Shown here: piece by piece, positions 10,947 to 19,355 of the stretch
Layout: each line of letters opens with the position of its first letter
Numbering within the stretch: position 1 is the stretch's first letter
Source: an uncultured Kiloniellales bacterium
Lineage (GTDB): Bacteria > Pseudomonadota > Alphaproteobacteria > Kiloniellales > JAKSDN01
Direction: 5' to 3'
Length of the DNA stretch: 52,034 nt
NCBI GenBank assembly: GCA_947258885.1
Contig: CAMYKD010000005.1
Location: forward strand, 1 to 52,034
Notes under the pieces: generated by a model
The model's database searches: none
What the model was told of the DNA's origin: nothing
Seen by the model: the letters and a program-made list of their open reading frames with translations, nothing else
Made by a program: the position numbers and the translations under genes

Positions 10947-13001
10947 TTACTGCACCTGCCAGACGAGGAGCGGCATGCCGATCGACCGGGCGGCGTCGAG
11001 GTTGAAGCCGTCCATCTGCCAGATGACGGTGTTGCTGGTATCCGAGTTCCGCCAGACGATGTCGGACAGCCGGTCGCCGTTGCTGTCGCCCACGCCCACC
11101 ACCTGCCAGACGAGCGGCGGCGCGCCAAGCCAGCCCTCGGCTTCCTTGATCAACCCGTCCATCTTCCAGATAACAACGTGGCCGGTGCTGGTGTTGCGCC
11201 ACAGGATGTCGGTCCGGCCGTCGCCGTCGAAGTCGCCGAGACCGACTACCACCCAGACGAGGGGTGGCGCCCCGATCGAGGCCAAAGTCTCGCGGGTGAA
11301 CCCGTCCATCTTCCAGATGACCGTCTCTCCGGTGCCTGTGTGGCGCCACAGGATGTCCGAGCGGGCATCCGCGTCGAAGTCGCCCGTGCCCACCACCTGC
11401 CAGGCGAGGTCGGGCGCGCCTATGAGGCGGTGGCCGGCAAGCTCGAGGCCGTTCATCTTCCAGATGACCGTGGCCCCGGTGCCGATGTGGCGCCACAGAA
11501 CGTCGGCATGGGCGTTGCCGTCGAAGTCACCCGTGCCCACCACCTGCCACTCAAGGCTGGGCGCACCGGTCCCGCCCGTGGCAAGCTTCGTGAAGCCGTC
11601 CATCAGCCAGATGACCGTGTTTCCCGTGCTCGTGTCGCGCCATAGGATGTCGGCCTTGGTGTCCGCGTCGAAGTCGGCCAGGCCCCGTACCTGCCAGACC
11701 GGGTCGGGAGCGCCGATCGACTTGTCGGCCTCGCGATCGAAACCGTTCATCCGCCAGATGACCGCATTGCCGGTACCCGTGTTGCGCCACAGGAGGTCCG
11801 CACGCCCGCCGCCGTCGAAGTCGCTATGTGTTGTGAAGCCGATACGATAGACCGTGCCGGTGCTCGGGTCGTGCCGAGCTATGTAGAGCTCGCCCGCTTC
11901 GTCCTCGCCAAAGGCACTGAAGAGATCGGTCGTGTCCAGCGCTTCGCTGCTGATCCAGCCGCCGCCCGCTTCCACGTCGGCCATCCAGATCCGTCCCGTG
12001 CAGAAGTCGGCGTAAAGGTACAGGCCGGCCAAAGCCGGCAGCCGGGCGCCTCGATAGCGATATCCGCCCGTGATCGAGCAGTTCCCGTCGACGTGTTCGT
12101 ATTCGATGATCGGCAAGGTCAACGAGCCGTCATTGCAGCCCGCAGGCGGATTGAAGCAGGTGCTCCCCTCCATCAGGCGCCAGCCGTAGTTCTCGCCGCC
12201 GCTGCCGCCGGCCGGCTGGAAATCGACCTCTTCGCGGATGCCCTGGCCGACGTCGGCGATGAACAGATCGCCGGTCAGCCGGTCGAAGCTGAACCGCCAG
12301 GGGTTGCGCAGACCGAGCGCCCAGATCTCCGCCCGCGCGCCGGCGACCCCGACGAAGGGGTTGCCCGGCGGAATGGCGTAGGGCGGGCCGCCGTCCACGT
12401 CGATGCGCAGCATCTTGCCCAGAAGCTCGCCTAGGTCCTGGGCGCGGTTGCTGGGGTCGCCGCCCGAGCCGCCGTCGCCCAGGGCTATGTAGAGAAAGCC
12501 GTCCGGCCCGAAGCGGAGCTGGCCGCCGTTATGGTTGGCAAAGGGCTGCGCGACGGTCAGCAGGATATCGGCGGAACCGGCATCGGCGACATCCGAGTCG
12601 GCCGAAACCCGGTAGCGGGCGATGACCGTATCTCCCGACGTGTCGGTATAGTTGACATAGAAGAAGCCGTTGCTGGCGTAATCGGGATGGAAGGCGAGGC
12701 CCAACAGGCCCTGCTCGCCGCAACAGGATACCAGCGACGTCACGTCCAGGAACGGCGACACCAACACGCCGGTGCCGTCGTGAATCACGATCCGGCCGTC
12801 CTGCAATACGATGAAGAGGCGTCCCGAACCGTCGCCGGCATGCGCGATATCGACCGGCCGGGCGAGTCCGGTCGCGATCGGTTCGAGGGTCAGAGACTGG
12901 GCCGGCGCGGCGCGGGGCGCGCCCAGGACCACGGCCACGAGGAGCAGAAGACTTCCGACCGACCCTGGCCGTGCGATCATCCGCCTTCCGAGCACGAACA
13001 T
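10947..13001 (-). CDS. secreted PQQ-type sugar dehydrogenase with C-terminal FG-GAP-like repeats
   Basis: 684 residues from the ATG at 13001, which has AGAGGA about 9 bp upstream; other ATGs lie 27 bp before and 21 bp after. A signal peptide ends near APAQ. Next comes a glucose/sorbosone dehydrogenase beta-propeller (about 35-380 of the mature frame) with GLARPVDIAHAGDGSGRLFIV, GEQGLLGLAFHPDY, NHNGGQLRFGPDGFLYIALGD and GLRNPWRFSFDR, the last being the strongly conserved motif. The C-terminus is six tandem FG-GAP/VCBS-like units. Soluble quinoprotein dehydrogenases of this family oxidise sugars in the periplasm or outside the cell; the substrate here is unknown. Confidence 0.87.
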   Translation of the reverse strand: MFVLGRRMIARPGSVGSLLLLVAVVLGAPRAAPAQSLTLEPIATGLARPVDIAHAGDGSGRLFIVLQDGRIVIHDGTGVLVSPFLDVTSLVSCCGEQGLLGLAFHPDYASNGFFYVNYTDTSGDTVIARYRVSADSDVADAGSADILLTVAQPFANHNGGQLRFGPDGFLYIALGDGGSGGDPSNRAQDLGELLGKMLRIDVDGGPPYAIPPGNPFVGVAGARAEIWALGLRNPWRFSFDRLTGDLFIADVGQGIREEVDFQPAGGSGGENYGWRLMEGSTCFNPPAGCNDGSLTLPIIEYEHVDGNCSITGGYRYRGARLPALAGLYLYADFCTGRIWMADVEAGGGWISSEALDTTDLFSAFGEDEAGELYIARHDPSTGTVYRIGFTTHSDFDGGGRADLLWRNTGTGNAVIWRMNGFDREADKSIGAPDPVWQVRGLADFDADTKADILWRDTSTGNTVIWLMDGFTKLATGGTGAPSLEWQVVGTGDFDGNAHADVLWRHIGTGATVIWKMNGLELAGHRLIGAPDLAWQVVGTGDFDADARSDILWRHTGTGETVIWKMDGFTRETLASIGAPPLVWVVVGLGDFDGDGRTDILWRNTSTGHVVIWKMDGLIKEAEGWLGAPPLVWQVVGVGDSNGDRLSDIVWRNSDTSNTVIWQMDGFNLDAARSIGMPLLVWQVQ
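10950..11822 (-). repeat. six tandem 49-codon repeats in the dehydrogenase gene
   Basis: Codon-level tandem array of 147-bp units encoding DFDxDxxxDILWRxTxTGxxVIWxMDG, a variable stretch, then GAPxLxWQVVGxG. Five units have exactly 49 residues and the last, terminal one has 46. Each unit begins with a calcium-loop-like DxDxDxxxD, which is degenerate in the last (DSNGDRLSD). No unit has an insertion or deletion. The repeats probably fold as additional propeller blades. Confidence 0.9.
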
Positions 13002-13220
13002 ATCACCAGATCCTCTCGCCGCGATCACAACACTAAGGAGCCCTGCAATTTAGGCGGTCATGTTCGATGAACAAGTCCAGGGTTTCGAGGGCGGAAGCCG
13101 AAGCCCGAAGACGGCTGGTGGCTCCCTGCCCCTTTTCCGGCAGCAAGCGCGCCTTGGTCCGAAGGCCGCCTCGGCCGCGCCATAATTCGGTCAATCCGCT
13201 CTGCCAGGGTGGCGGCGCGC

Positions 13221-13757
13221 ATGAAAATCGGGTCGACGACACGCTGGACGCTCCGGATCAGTGCCTTGGCGGGCCTCGCGGTCCTTCTGGCCGGATTCGC
13301 CGTGCCCGAGCGGCTCGTCGTTCCGGTCGCCGGGGCGAGCGACCGGGACTGGAACCACGGCACCTTCTGGTACGCGCCCTGGGGCCGATCGGGCGTGCAC
13401 AAGGGCATCGACATCTTCGCGGATACCGGCACGCCGGCGGTCGCCGCCAGCTCCGGCTTCGTGGTCTTCCGGGGCAGGCTCGGCCTGGGCGGCAATATCG
13501 CCGTCGTGCTCGGCCCCAAGTGGCGTTTCCACTACTACGCCCATATGGAGCGAACGGACGTTCGCATCGGGACCTGGGTCTGGCGGGGCGAGCCCCTCGG
13601 CACGGTCGGCACGACCGGCAACGCCGCGGGGAAGCCGCCGCATCTGCATTATTCGATAGTCACGCCGGTTCCCTACCCCTGGCGGGCCCGCGGCGGCCCC
13701 CAGGGCTGGCTGCGCGTGTTTTTCCTGAACCCCCATCAGAAGCTGCTCGGCGGATGA
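13221..13757 (+). CDS. M23 family (LytM-like) peptidase
   Basis: 178 residues from ATG 13221 (AGGGTGG about 10 bp upstream); a GTG four codons earlier is also open. A hydrophobic N-terminal segment (about 9-27) acts as signal or anchor. The domain has the zinc ligands HKGIDIFA (HxxxD) and HLHYS (HxH) with GxGG-type turns between. Such enzymes cut peptidoglycan cross-links or, if degenerate, activate amidases; here the ligands are intact. It diverges from the sugar dehydrogenase gene over a 219-bp gap. Confidence 0.9.
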   Translation: MKIGSTTRWTLRISALAGLAVLLAGFAVPERLVVPVAGASDRDWNHGTFWYAPWGRSGVHKGIDIFADTGTPAVAASSGFVVFRGRLGLGGNIAVVLGPKWRFHYYAHMERTDVRIGTWVWRGEPLGTVGTTGNAAGKPPHLHYSIVTPVPYPWRARGGPQGWLRVFFLNPHQKLLGG

Positions 13758-13889
13758 GGACCGGGTCGCCGGGCCGTGCTCCGTGCGATCGCCCCATGTG
13801 ATTTCGATATCCGCATCTGGAGCGCATGGCTGCCCTGCGCCTCTGGGGGTGGTGCCTAGGCCGGCTGGCCCGTAAGCTCCCGGCCTCTC

Positions 13890-14831
13890 ATGACAGTACG
13901 CGACGCCCTTTCCGCACGGCCCAGGCCCGTCTCCGCGCCTCTTCAGGGGGCGCTCTACATGACCGCGGCGGCCTTCTGCTTCTCGATCATGAACATCGCC
14001 ATCCGGACCGTCGCGGCCGAGCTGGACCCGCTCGAAATCGCCTTCTTCCGCAATCTCTTCGCGCTCGCCTTCATGCTGCCCTGGCTGGCACACGCCGGCC
14101 TCGGCGGCCTGCGCACCCGGCGCCTCGGCACTCATATCTGGCGCGCGGCGATCGGCATGCTGGCGATGGTCTGCTGGTTCTATTCGGTCGCGTTGCTGCC
14201 GCTGGCCGAGGCGGTTGCGCTCAATTTCACGGTACCGCTCTTCGCCACCGCAGGCGCGGCCGTCTTCCTGGGCGAGATCGTGCGCGCCCGGCGCTGGTCG
14301 GCCACGCTCCTGGGCTTCCTCGGCGTGCTGGTGATCCTGCGGCCCGGCTTCGTGGAGGCGAGCCCGCTCATGGCGTTGCCGGTTCTGGCCGCCGCCTTCA
14401 TGGCGACCGCGACATTGATCGTGAAATCGCTCGCGCGCAGCGACTCGCCCGCCGCCATCGTGCTCTATATGAACCTGATCCTGACGCCGCTGTCGTTCAT
14501 CCCCGCGCTCTTCGTGTGGCGCTGGCCGAGCGGCTGGGCCCTGGCGCTGCTCGCCCTGATCGGCCTCCTGGCCGCGCTCGCCCACATCGCGCTGACCCGC
14601 GCCTACACCAAGGCGGACGCCTCGGCGGTCATGCCCTTCGACTATGCGCGCCTGCCCTTCGTGGCGGGCCTCGCCTTCGTCGTGTTCGGCCAGGTGCCGG
14701 ACCTATGGACCTGGATCGGCGCCGCGATCATCGCCGGCTCGGCGATCTACATCGCCCGGCGCGAGGCCCTGGTCGCCAGGGAACGCCCGGCGAGCGGCGC
14801 GGCGGCCGCGGCGCCCAAGGGGCGGCCGTGA
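13890..14831 (+). CDS. EamA/DMT-family transporter
   Basis: 313 residues with about ten predicted membrane helices arranged as two EamA repeats. The first repeat ends with the typical LAEAVALNFTVPLFATAGAAVFLGE segment and the second with TKADASAVMPFDYARLPFVAGLAFVVFGQVPDLWTWIGAAII. Members export metabolites such as amino acids or purines; the substrate is not predictable. It follows the M23 gene by 132 bp on the same strand and ends ahead of two hairpins that face the convergent barrel gene. Confidence 0.9.
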   Translation: MTVRDALSARPRPVSAPLQGALYMTAAAFCFSIMNIAIRTVAAELDPLEIAFFRNLFALAFMLPWLAHAGLGGLRTRRLGTHIWRAAIGMLAMVCWFYSVALLPLAEAVALNFTVPLFATAGAAVFLGEIVRARRWSATLLGFLGVLVILRPGFVEASPLMALPVLAAAFMATATLIVKSLARSDSPAAIVLYMNLILTPLSFIPALFVWRWPSGWALALLALIGLLAALAHIALTRAYTKADASAVMPFDYARLPFVAGLAFVVFGQVPDLWTWIGAAIIAGSAIYIARREALVARERPASGAAAAAPKGRP

Positions 14832-14857
14832 GCGCGCCCTGTGTGCGGGTTCCGAGG

Positions 14858-14880
14858 TTCGTCACATTCGATGTGACGAA
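14858..14880. repeat. 10-bp inverted repeat with 3-base loop
   Basis: Perfect stem TTCGTCACAT / ATGTGACGAA around TCG, 27 bp after the EamA stop. It has no T-run on either side, so it is not a textbook intrinsic terminator; it could be a Rho-independent stop of the T-less kind, or a protein-binding site. Confidence 0.6.
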
Positions 14881-14926
14881 TCCTGGAAGCTGAATCACAC
14901 CAGGATCAAGCAATCAGCGTCCCTTT

Positions 14927-14960
14927 GGACCCGAGATTCGATCGATCGAATGTCGGGTCC
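14927..14960. repeat. 34-bp near-perfect palindrome
   Basis: Two 17-base arms with a single G:G mismatch (14935 and 14952). The core is ATTCGATCGATCGAAT (14936-14951) and the outer arms are GGACCCGA and TCGGGTCC. It sits between converging genes (EamA ends 14831, barrel gene ends 14979). The likeliest role is a bidirectional transcription-ending hairpin or an operator-like site. Confidence 0.75.
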
Positions 14961-14978
14961 GGGACACTCGCGGTGGAA

Positions 14979-15623
14979 TCAGAAGGTGACGCGCAGGCCG
15001 AGCTCGAAGATGTGCGACTTCAGCTTTTCGACGTCGACGTCGCCTGCCGAATTTCTCATCTCGAGGTCGTCGGTTACGAAGTAGCGGTAGCCGATGGTCA
15101 TGTCGGTCAACGGGAAGATCGCGAAGGCGATGCCGGCCCTGAGCTGCCAGGCCAACCCGGAATCGCTGTCGTCCACCAAGGGCACGCCGCCGAACTCGAA
15201 ATTGTCCGCCTTGACGTCGGCATAGCCGATCCCGGCGCCGACGAAGGGCGAGACAATGGGAATCGGCAGGTCGACGAAGACGTTGCCCATGCCGGCTAGG
15301 GTCTTGAAGCTGCCGTCGGCGTCGGCGTCGAACCCGGCGAGTTCGATGGTGTCCAGGTTGTACTCGTTGTAGAACAGCTCGCCCTCGAGGCGCAGAATGC
15401 CGAAGTCGAGGCCGAGGGCACCGCTCACGGCGTATCCGGGGAAGGGTATGGTCTCGACGTTCTGTCCGACCGCCCGAATCTCGGTGTCCTCGAGGAGCGC
15501 GCCGCCCGCGCCGGCCGCGATATAGACGTCGGGTAAGCCGAAGTCGAACTGCGCCTTCGCGCCCGAGCCGGACGCGACCAGTAGGGCCAATCCGAGGACC
15601 GCCGGCAATACTCTGCGAAACAT
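14979..15623 (-). CDS. outer-membrane beta-barrel protein (OmpW/OmpA-barrel-like)
   Basis: 214 residues with a signal peptide ending near SGAKAQ and alternating hydrophobic beta-strands (for example VYIAAGAGGALL, GALGLDFGILRLEGELFYNEYNL, PFVGAGIGYADVKA, MTIGYRYFVTDD). The chain ends in phenylalanine (LRVTF), the signal recognised by the barrel-assembly machinery. Eight strands are plausible from the length. GAGAGGG-like RBS (GAGAGGGTAG) abuts the ATG. Substrate or role unknown. Confidence 0.85.
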   Translation of the reverse strand: MFRRVLPAVLGLALLVASGSGAKAQFDFGLPDVYIAAGAGGALLEDTEIRAVGQNVETIPFPGYAVSGALGLDFGILRLEGELFYNEYNLDTIELAGFDADADGSFKTLAGMGNVFVDLPIPIVSPFVGAGIGYADVKADNFEFGGVPLVDDSDSGLAWQLRAGIAFAIFPLTDMTIGYRYFVTDDLEMRNSAGDVDVEKLKSHIFELGLRVTF

Positions 15624-15761
15624 CTACCCTCTCCTAATTCAACCGTGGTAATCCGCCGCTTGGAACGGAACCCTGCGGTTGTAGCCGAGAGCGCTTAAGG
15701 ATCGCTTACGAAGGCATTAAGGATGGGTTTCTGGACCGAAGGATTTGCGGCAAATATCCGC

Positions 15762-16139
15762 CTAGGCAGCCTCGCGGTCGGAGCCGTGCGGGCGCAGTGC
15801 GGCGCGCGCCTTGTCCCGGTGCCGCTCGGTGATGGCGGGGGCGACGCTGCGGATCGCCGCGGCCAGCACGACCGCGTCGTCGGTGAAACCGAACCAAGCG
15901 ATGAAATCGGGGATCATGTCGGCGGGCATTACGAAATAGGCCAGGGCGCCCAGCAGGATCGCCTTGACCTGGAGCGGCGTCTTGGGATCCAGTGCGCAGT
16001 AGTAGGCGGCCACCGCCTCCTCGACGAAGGGCACGCGGCCCAGCGTCCGCCGCACCTTGTCCCAGAAGCCCTGCTCGACACGCGCCTTGTCGCGCGCATA
16101 ACGCTTTGGATCGACGGGAACCAGGTCACGGCCGGCCAT
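15762..16139 (-). CDS. DUF1232 (YkvA-like) protein
   Basis: 125 residues from ATG 16139 (MAGRDLVPVDPKRY). It contains the family signature of a hydrophobic helix followed by ALAYFVMPADMIPDFIAWFGFTDDAVVLAAAI. The family has one or two amphipathic or membrane helices and no established function. An upstream ATG would overlap the divergent SDR gene and is not used. Separated by 138 bp from the barrel gene on the same strand. Confidence 0.85.
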   Translation of the reverse strand: MAGRDLVPVDPKRYARDKARVEQGFWDKVRRTLGRVPFVEEAVAAYYCALDPKTPLQVKAILLGALAYFVMPADMIPDFIAWFGFTDDAVVLAAAIRSVAPAITERHRDKARAALRPHGSDREAA

Positions 16140-16249
16140 GGATATCCATATGGGGCCTCGGGGCGCGGGCCGCAATCGCCGCTCGCCTCCAGGCGCCCGG
16201 TCTGCTATAGAGCGCGCCGGATTTCGCAGTGCAGCAAAGGGGACGTGCA

Positions 16250-17008
16250 ATGGATGTGAAGGGACATGGCGCCATCGTCACCGGCGGCGGGTCGGGCCTG
16301 GGTGCCGAGACGGCCCGCCACTTGGCCGCAGCCGGGGCCAAGGTGGCGGTGCTGGACCTTTCCGGCGAAGCAGCCCGGGGCGTGGCGGAGGAGATCGGCG
16401 GGCTGGGCCTCGCCTGCGACGTCGGCAGCGCCGCCGAGGCCGAGGCTGCGGTCGCCGCGGCGCGCGAGGCGCACGGCGCGGCCCGGGTCCTGGTCAACTG
16501 TGCCGGCATCGCACCTGCCAAGCGGATCGTCGGACGCGACGGGCCGATGCCGCTCGAGGCCTTCGCGCAGGTCATCCAGACCAACCTGATCGGCAGCTTC
16601 AACCTGTTGCGCCTTGCCGCGGCAGACATGGCCGGCGCCGACCCGCTGGGCGAGGACGGCGAGCGCGGCGTGATCATGTCGACCGCCTCGATCGCCGCCG
16701 TCGAGGGCCAGCTCGGCCAGGCGGCCTACGCGGCCTCCAAGGCCGGAGTCATCGGCATGATGCTGCCCGCGGCGCGCGAGCTGGCGCGCGTGGGAGTCCG
16801 GGTGCTGACCATCGCGCCGGGCCTGATCGCCACGCCGCTGCTGCTCAACATGCCCCAGGAGGTCCAGGATAACCTGGCCAGCCAGGTGCCCTTTCCGAAG
16901 CGCTTCGGCAAATCCTCGGAATTCGCCGACCTGGTCCTGCACATCGTCTCCAACCCCATGCTGAACGCGGACGTGATTCGCCTGGATGGCGGCATGCGCA
17001 TGCAGTAG
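16250..17008 (+). CDS. short-chain dehydrogenase, HSD10-like (3-hydroxyacyl-CoA dehydrogenase type 2)
   Basis: 252 residues from ATG 16250; the sequence AAAGGGGAC lies just upstream. Rossmann motif TGGGSGLG at the N-terminus, then VNCAGI, catalytic Ser in STASIAAVEGQ and YAASK for Tyr and Lys. The segment LTIAPGLIATPLLLNMP and the C-terminal PKRFGKSSEFADLVLHI..NPMLNADVIRLDGGMRM closely match the HSD17B10 group, which oxidises 3-hydroxy-2-methylbutyryl-CoA in isoleucine breakdown. It diverges from the DUF1232 gene over 110 bp. Confidence 0.9.
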   Translation: MDVKGHGAIVTGGGSGLGAETARHLAAAGAKVAVLDLSGEAARGVAEEIGGLGLACDVGSAAEAEAAVAAAREAHGAARVLVNCAGIAPAKRIVGRDGPMPLEAFAQVIQTNLIGSFNLLRLAAADMAGADPLGEDGERGVIMSTASIAAVEGQLGQAAYAASKAGVIGMMLPAARELARVGVRVLTIAPGLIATPLLLNMPQEVQDNLASQVPFPKRFGKSSEFADLVLHIVSNPMLNADVIRLDGGMRMQ

Positions 17009-17080
17009 GCGCCTTTCGGGGACCCTGCGCACCGGTGCGGCGGCTTGACAAAGCCGCCGAAGAGTCGCACGTCACAGGCC

Positions 17081-17494
17081 ATGGCACACAGGCACGACAT
17101 CGGGCACTACACCACGGCGCCCACGCTCGCCGACCTCGAGGCGGTCGCACGCGAGGCCTTTGCCGGCATCCCGGCCGAGCTACGCCGCTTCGCGGGCAAC
17201 GTGGTGATCCGGGTCGAGGATTTTCCCGATGACGAGACCCTGGAGGACATGGAGTGCGAGACGCCCTTCGACCTCCTGGGGCTCTATCGCGGCGTGGACC
17301 TGAGCCGCAAGAGCGTCCTGGATACGCCGGAGAACCTGGACCTGGTCTTCCTCTACCGCCGGCCGATCCTCGACTACTGGTGCGAGGTGGGCGAGGACCT
17401 GACCCACGTGGTGCGCCACGTGCTGATCCACGAGATCGGCCACCACTTCGGCCTCAGCGACGACGACATGGACCGCATCGAAGCCCAGGCCTGA
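17081..17494 (+). CDS. minimal zinc metallopeptidase (PF06262 type)
   Basis: 137 residues from ATG 17081. The HEIGHHFGLSDDDMDRIE stretch near the C-terminus is the family's zinc signature (HExxH plus an acidic third ligand). Upstream lie the family elements DLEAVAREAFAGIP, FDLLGLYRGVDL and LVFLYRRPILDYW. Members are cytosolic minimal proteases of unknown substrate. A TTG 36 bp upstream is open in frame but adds unconserved residues. It lies 72 bp after the SDR gene and may be cotranscribed. Confidence 0.87.
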   Translation: MAHRHDIGHYTTAPTLADLEAVAREAFAGIPAELRRFAGNVVIRVEDFPDDETLEDMECETPFDLLGLYRGVDLSRKSVLDTPENLDLVFLYRRPILDYWCEVGEDLTHVVRHVLIHEIGHHFGLSDDDMDRIEAQA

Positions 17495-17503
17495 GGCGGA
17501 CGA

Positions 17504-18091
17504 TCACATCGAAGCCTTTACCCGGGCGCGCAGATCCGGCAGCAGCTCGGCCTCGAACCAGGGGTTCTTTTTCAGCCAGGCGGTGTTGCGCCAGCTCGGG
17601 TGCGGCAGGGGAAAGCGGTCGGGCCCGTAGTCGCGCCAAGCGCGCACAGTTTCGGTCAGCGAGCCCTTGCGCCGCGGGCCCAGGTAATGGGCCTGGGCGT
17701 AGAGGCCGACCAAGAGCGTGAGCTCGATCGCCGGCAAGGCGGCGGTCAGCGGCGGATGCCAGAGCGGCGCGCACTCGGGCCGCGGCGGGTTGTCGCCGCC
17801 GCGCGGGTCGCGGCCGGGATAGCAGAAGCCCATCGGGACGATGGCGACGCGCCGCTCGTCGTAGAAGGCCGCCGGCTCGAGGCCCAGCCAGGCGCGCAGG
17901 CGCTCGCCGCTGCGGTCGTTCCAGGGAATCCCGGTCTCGTGCACCTTGGTCCCGGGCGCCTGGCCGACGATCAGGAGCCGGGCGGTCGCGCCCGCACGCA
18001 GCACCGGCCGCGGCCCGAGCGGCAGCTGCGCGGCGCAGACCCGGCACGCGCGCACCTCGCCCAGCAGCTCTTCGAGCCCGGCCGTCGTCAG
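17504..18091 (-). CDS. uracil-DNA glycosylase family protein, probable non-ATG start
   Basis: 195 residues if translation begins at CTG 18091, whose last two bases overlap the sirtuin stop TGA. No ATG, GTG or TTG is available nearby in this frame; residues upstream belong to a shadow of the sirtuin. Domain motifs: [23 protein letters not shown] (water-activating loop region) and PLPHPSWRN (His-containing motif). Cysteines in the pattern C-x2-C, then FC and EC 17 residues apart, resemble the 4Fe-4S set of family 4 glycosylases. The enzyme would remove uracil from DNA; the exact family is uncertain. Confidence 0.72.
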   Translation of the reverse strand: MTTAGLEELLGEVRACRVCAAQLPLGPRPVLRAGATARLLIVGQAPGTKVHETGIPWNDRSGERLRAWLGLEPAAFYDERRVAIVPMGFCYPGRDPRGGDNPPRPECAPLWHPPLTAALPAIELTLLVGLYAQAHYLGPRRKGSLTETVRAWRDYGPDRFPLPHPSWRNTAWLKKNPWFEAELLPDLRARVKASM

Positions 18092-18813
18092 CCTCCCCTC
18101 CCGAGCAGGCGCTCGACATAGGCCGGCACGACGTCGGTGGCCGGGCCATAGATGCGCTCCTCGAAGAGACTGTGGCCTTCCGAGGGCTCCAGGTTCAGCT
18201 CGACCGTGTGGGCCCGGCCGTTGCCGCGCGCTTCCTGGACGAAGCCGGCGGCCGGATAAACGTTGCCCGAGGTGCCGATCGAGAGGAACAGGCTGCAGCG
18301 CGCCAGCGCGGCGTAGATGCGCTCCATCCCGAAGGGCATCTCGCCGAACCAGACGACGTGGACCCGCATGCCGCCCGGCAGGTAGCAGCCGGGGCAGGCG
18401 CTCTCCAGGCTCATATCCTCGTGCCAGGAACTCACCGTCCCGCAGGACTCGCAGCGGCCCTTCAGGAGCTCGCCGTGCATGTGCAGCAGGCTGCGCGAGC
18501 CGGCCCGCTCGTGCAGATCGTCGATGTTCTGGGTGACCAGCAGCAGCTCGCCGGGCCACTCGGCCTCGAGCCGGGCGAGCGCCGCGTGCGCGGCGTTGGG
18601 AGCAACCTCGCCGGAAGCAAGGCCCCGGCGGCGCGCGTTGTAGAAGGCGTGCACGGTCGCGGGATCGCGGGCGAAGGCCTCGGGCGTGGCGACGTTCTCG
18701 AGGCGCACCTTGGCCCAGATGCCGTCGGCGTCGCGGAAGGTGTCGAGCCCCGACTCCTTGGAGATCCCGGCCCCGGTCAGGATCACGATACTGCGGCTGT
18801 CGTGTTGCGGCAT
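18088..18813 (-). CDS. cobB: NAD-dependent protein deacylase, class III sirtuin (CobB)
   Basis: 241 residues. Removes acyl groups from lysines using NAD. Seen: [15 protein letters not shown], the FYNARRR element (Tyr58 and Arg61, the pair linked to desuccinylase activity in CobB), [12 protein letters not shown], catalytic His113 in HMHGE, zinc cysteines 121, 124, 140 and 143, and VVWFGEMP. The stop overlaps the start of the UDG gene by 3 bp. It diverges from the phosphatase gene over 59 bp. Confidence 0.95.
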   Translation of the reverse strand: MPQHDSRSIVILTGAGISKESGLDTFRDADGIWAKVRLENVATPEAFARDPATVHAFYNARRRGLASGEVAPNAAHAALARLEAEWPGELLLVTQNIDDLHERAGSRSLLHMHGELLKGRCESCGTVSSWHEDMSLESACPGCYLPGGMRVHVVWFGEMPFGMERIYAALARCSLFLSIGTSGNVYPAAGFVQEARGNGRAHTVELNLEPSEGHSLFEERIYGPATDVVPAYVERLLGRGG

Positions 18814-18872
18814 GGCGACTGCGATGATAGACGAGACCGCCGGCCGAACAAAGCAGCAGGGAGAACGATGCC

Positions 18873-19355
18873 GTGAGCGAGGTCAAGGTCCTCTTCGTCT
18901 GCACCGGCAACATCTGCCGCTCGCCGACCGCCGAGGGGGTGCTGCGCCTCAAGCTGGCGGAAGCCGGACTCGACGGGCGGGTCGGAGTCGATTCGGCCGG
19001 CACGATCGGCTACCACGAGGGCGAGCCGCCCGACCGGCGGGCGATCCAGCGCGCGGCGCGGCGCGGCTACGAACTGCAGGAGCTGCGCGCCCGTCAGTTG
19101 CGCCATGCGGACTTCGAGACCTTCGACCTGATCCTCTGCATGGACCGTGGGCATTTCGGGCAGCTCGCCCGGCTCTGCCCGCCGCACCTCGCGGAACGGG
19201 TCAAGCTGTTCCTGGAGTATGCCGGGGTGGCAGGCCTGCCGGCCGAGGTGCCGGATCCCTACTACGGCGGGCACGCGGATTACGACTACGCGCTCGACTT
19301 GATCGAGCCCGGTGTCGAGGGACTCATCGCGGCGCTCGAGCGCGATTTCCTGTGA
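18873..19355 (+). CDS. low-molecular-weight protein-tyrosine-phosphatase family protein
   Basis: 160 residues with GTG start at 18873 (AGGGAGAACG upstream; an ATG 5 bp before runs into a stop). Contains the catalytic loop [14 protein letters not shown] (Cys10, Arg16) and the general acid region in VPDPYYGG. Family members dephosphorylate phosphotyrosine or phosphoarginine, and some homologues dephosphorylate ribulosamine-5-phosphates. The GTGA overlap with the next gene and that gene's identity favour the sugar-amine role. Confidence 0.92.
   Translation: MSEVKVLFVCTGNICRSPTAEGVLRLKLAEAGLDGRVGVDSAGTIGYHEGEPPDRRAIQRAARRGYELQELRARQLRHADFETFDLILCMDRGHFGQLARLCPPHLAERVKLFLEYAGVAGLPAEVPDPYYGGHADYDYALDLIEPGVEGLIAALERDFL

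Noticed and set aside
13059-13071. TGTTCGATGAACA palindrome as possible LexA box
   Set aside because: The spacing does not fit the alphaproteobacterial GTTC-N7-GTTC box, and the neighbours are not SOS genes.
17504-19003. 499-residue frame joining the UDG protein to upstream sequence
   Set aside because: The first 300 residues are an off-frame reading of the sirtuin gene; only the part after 18091 is coding.
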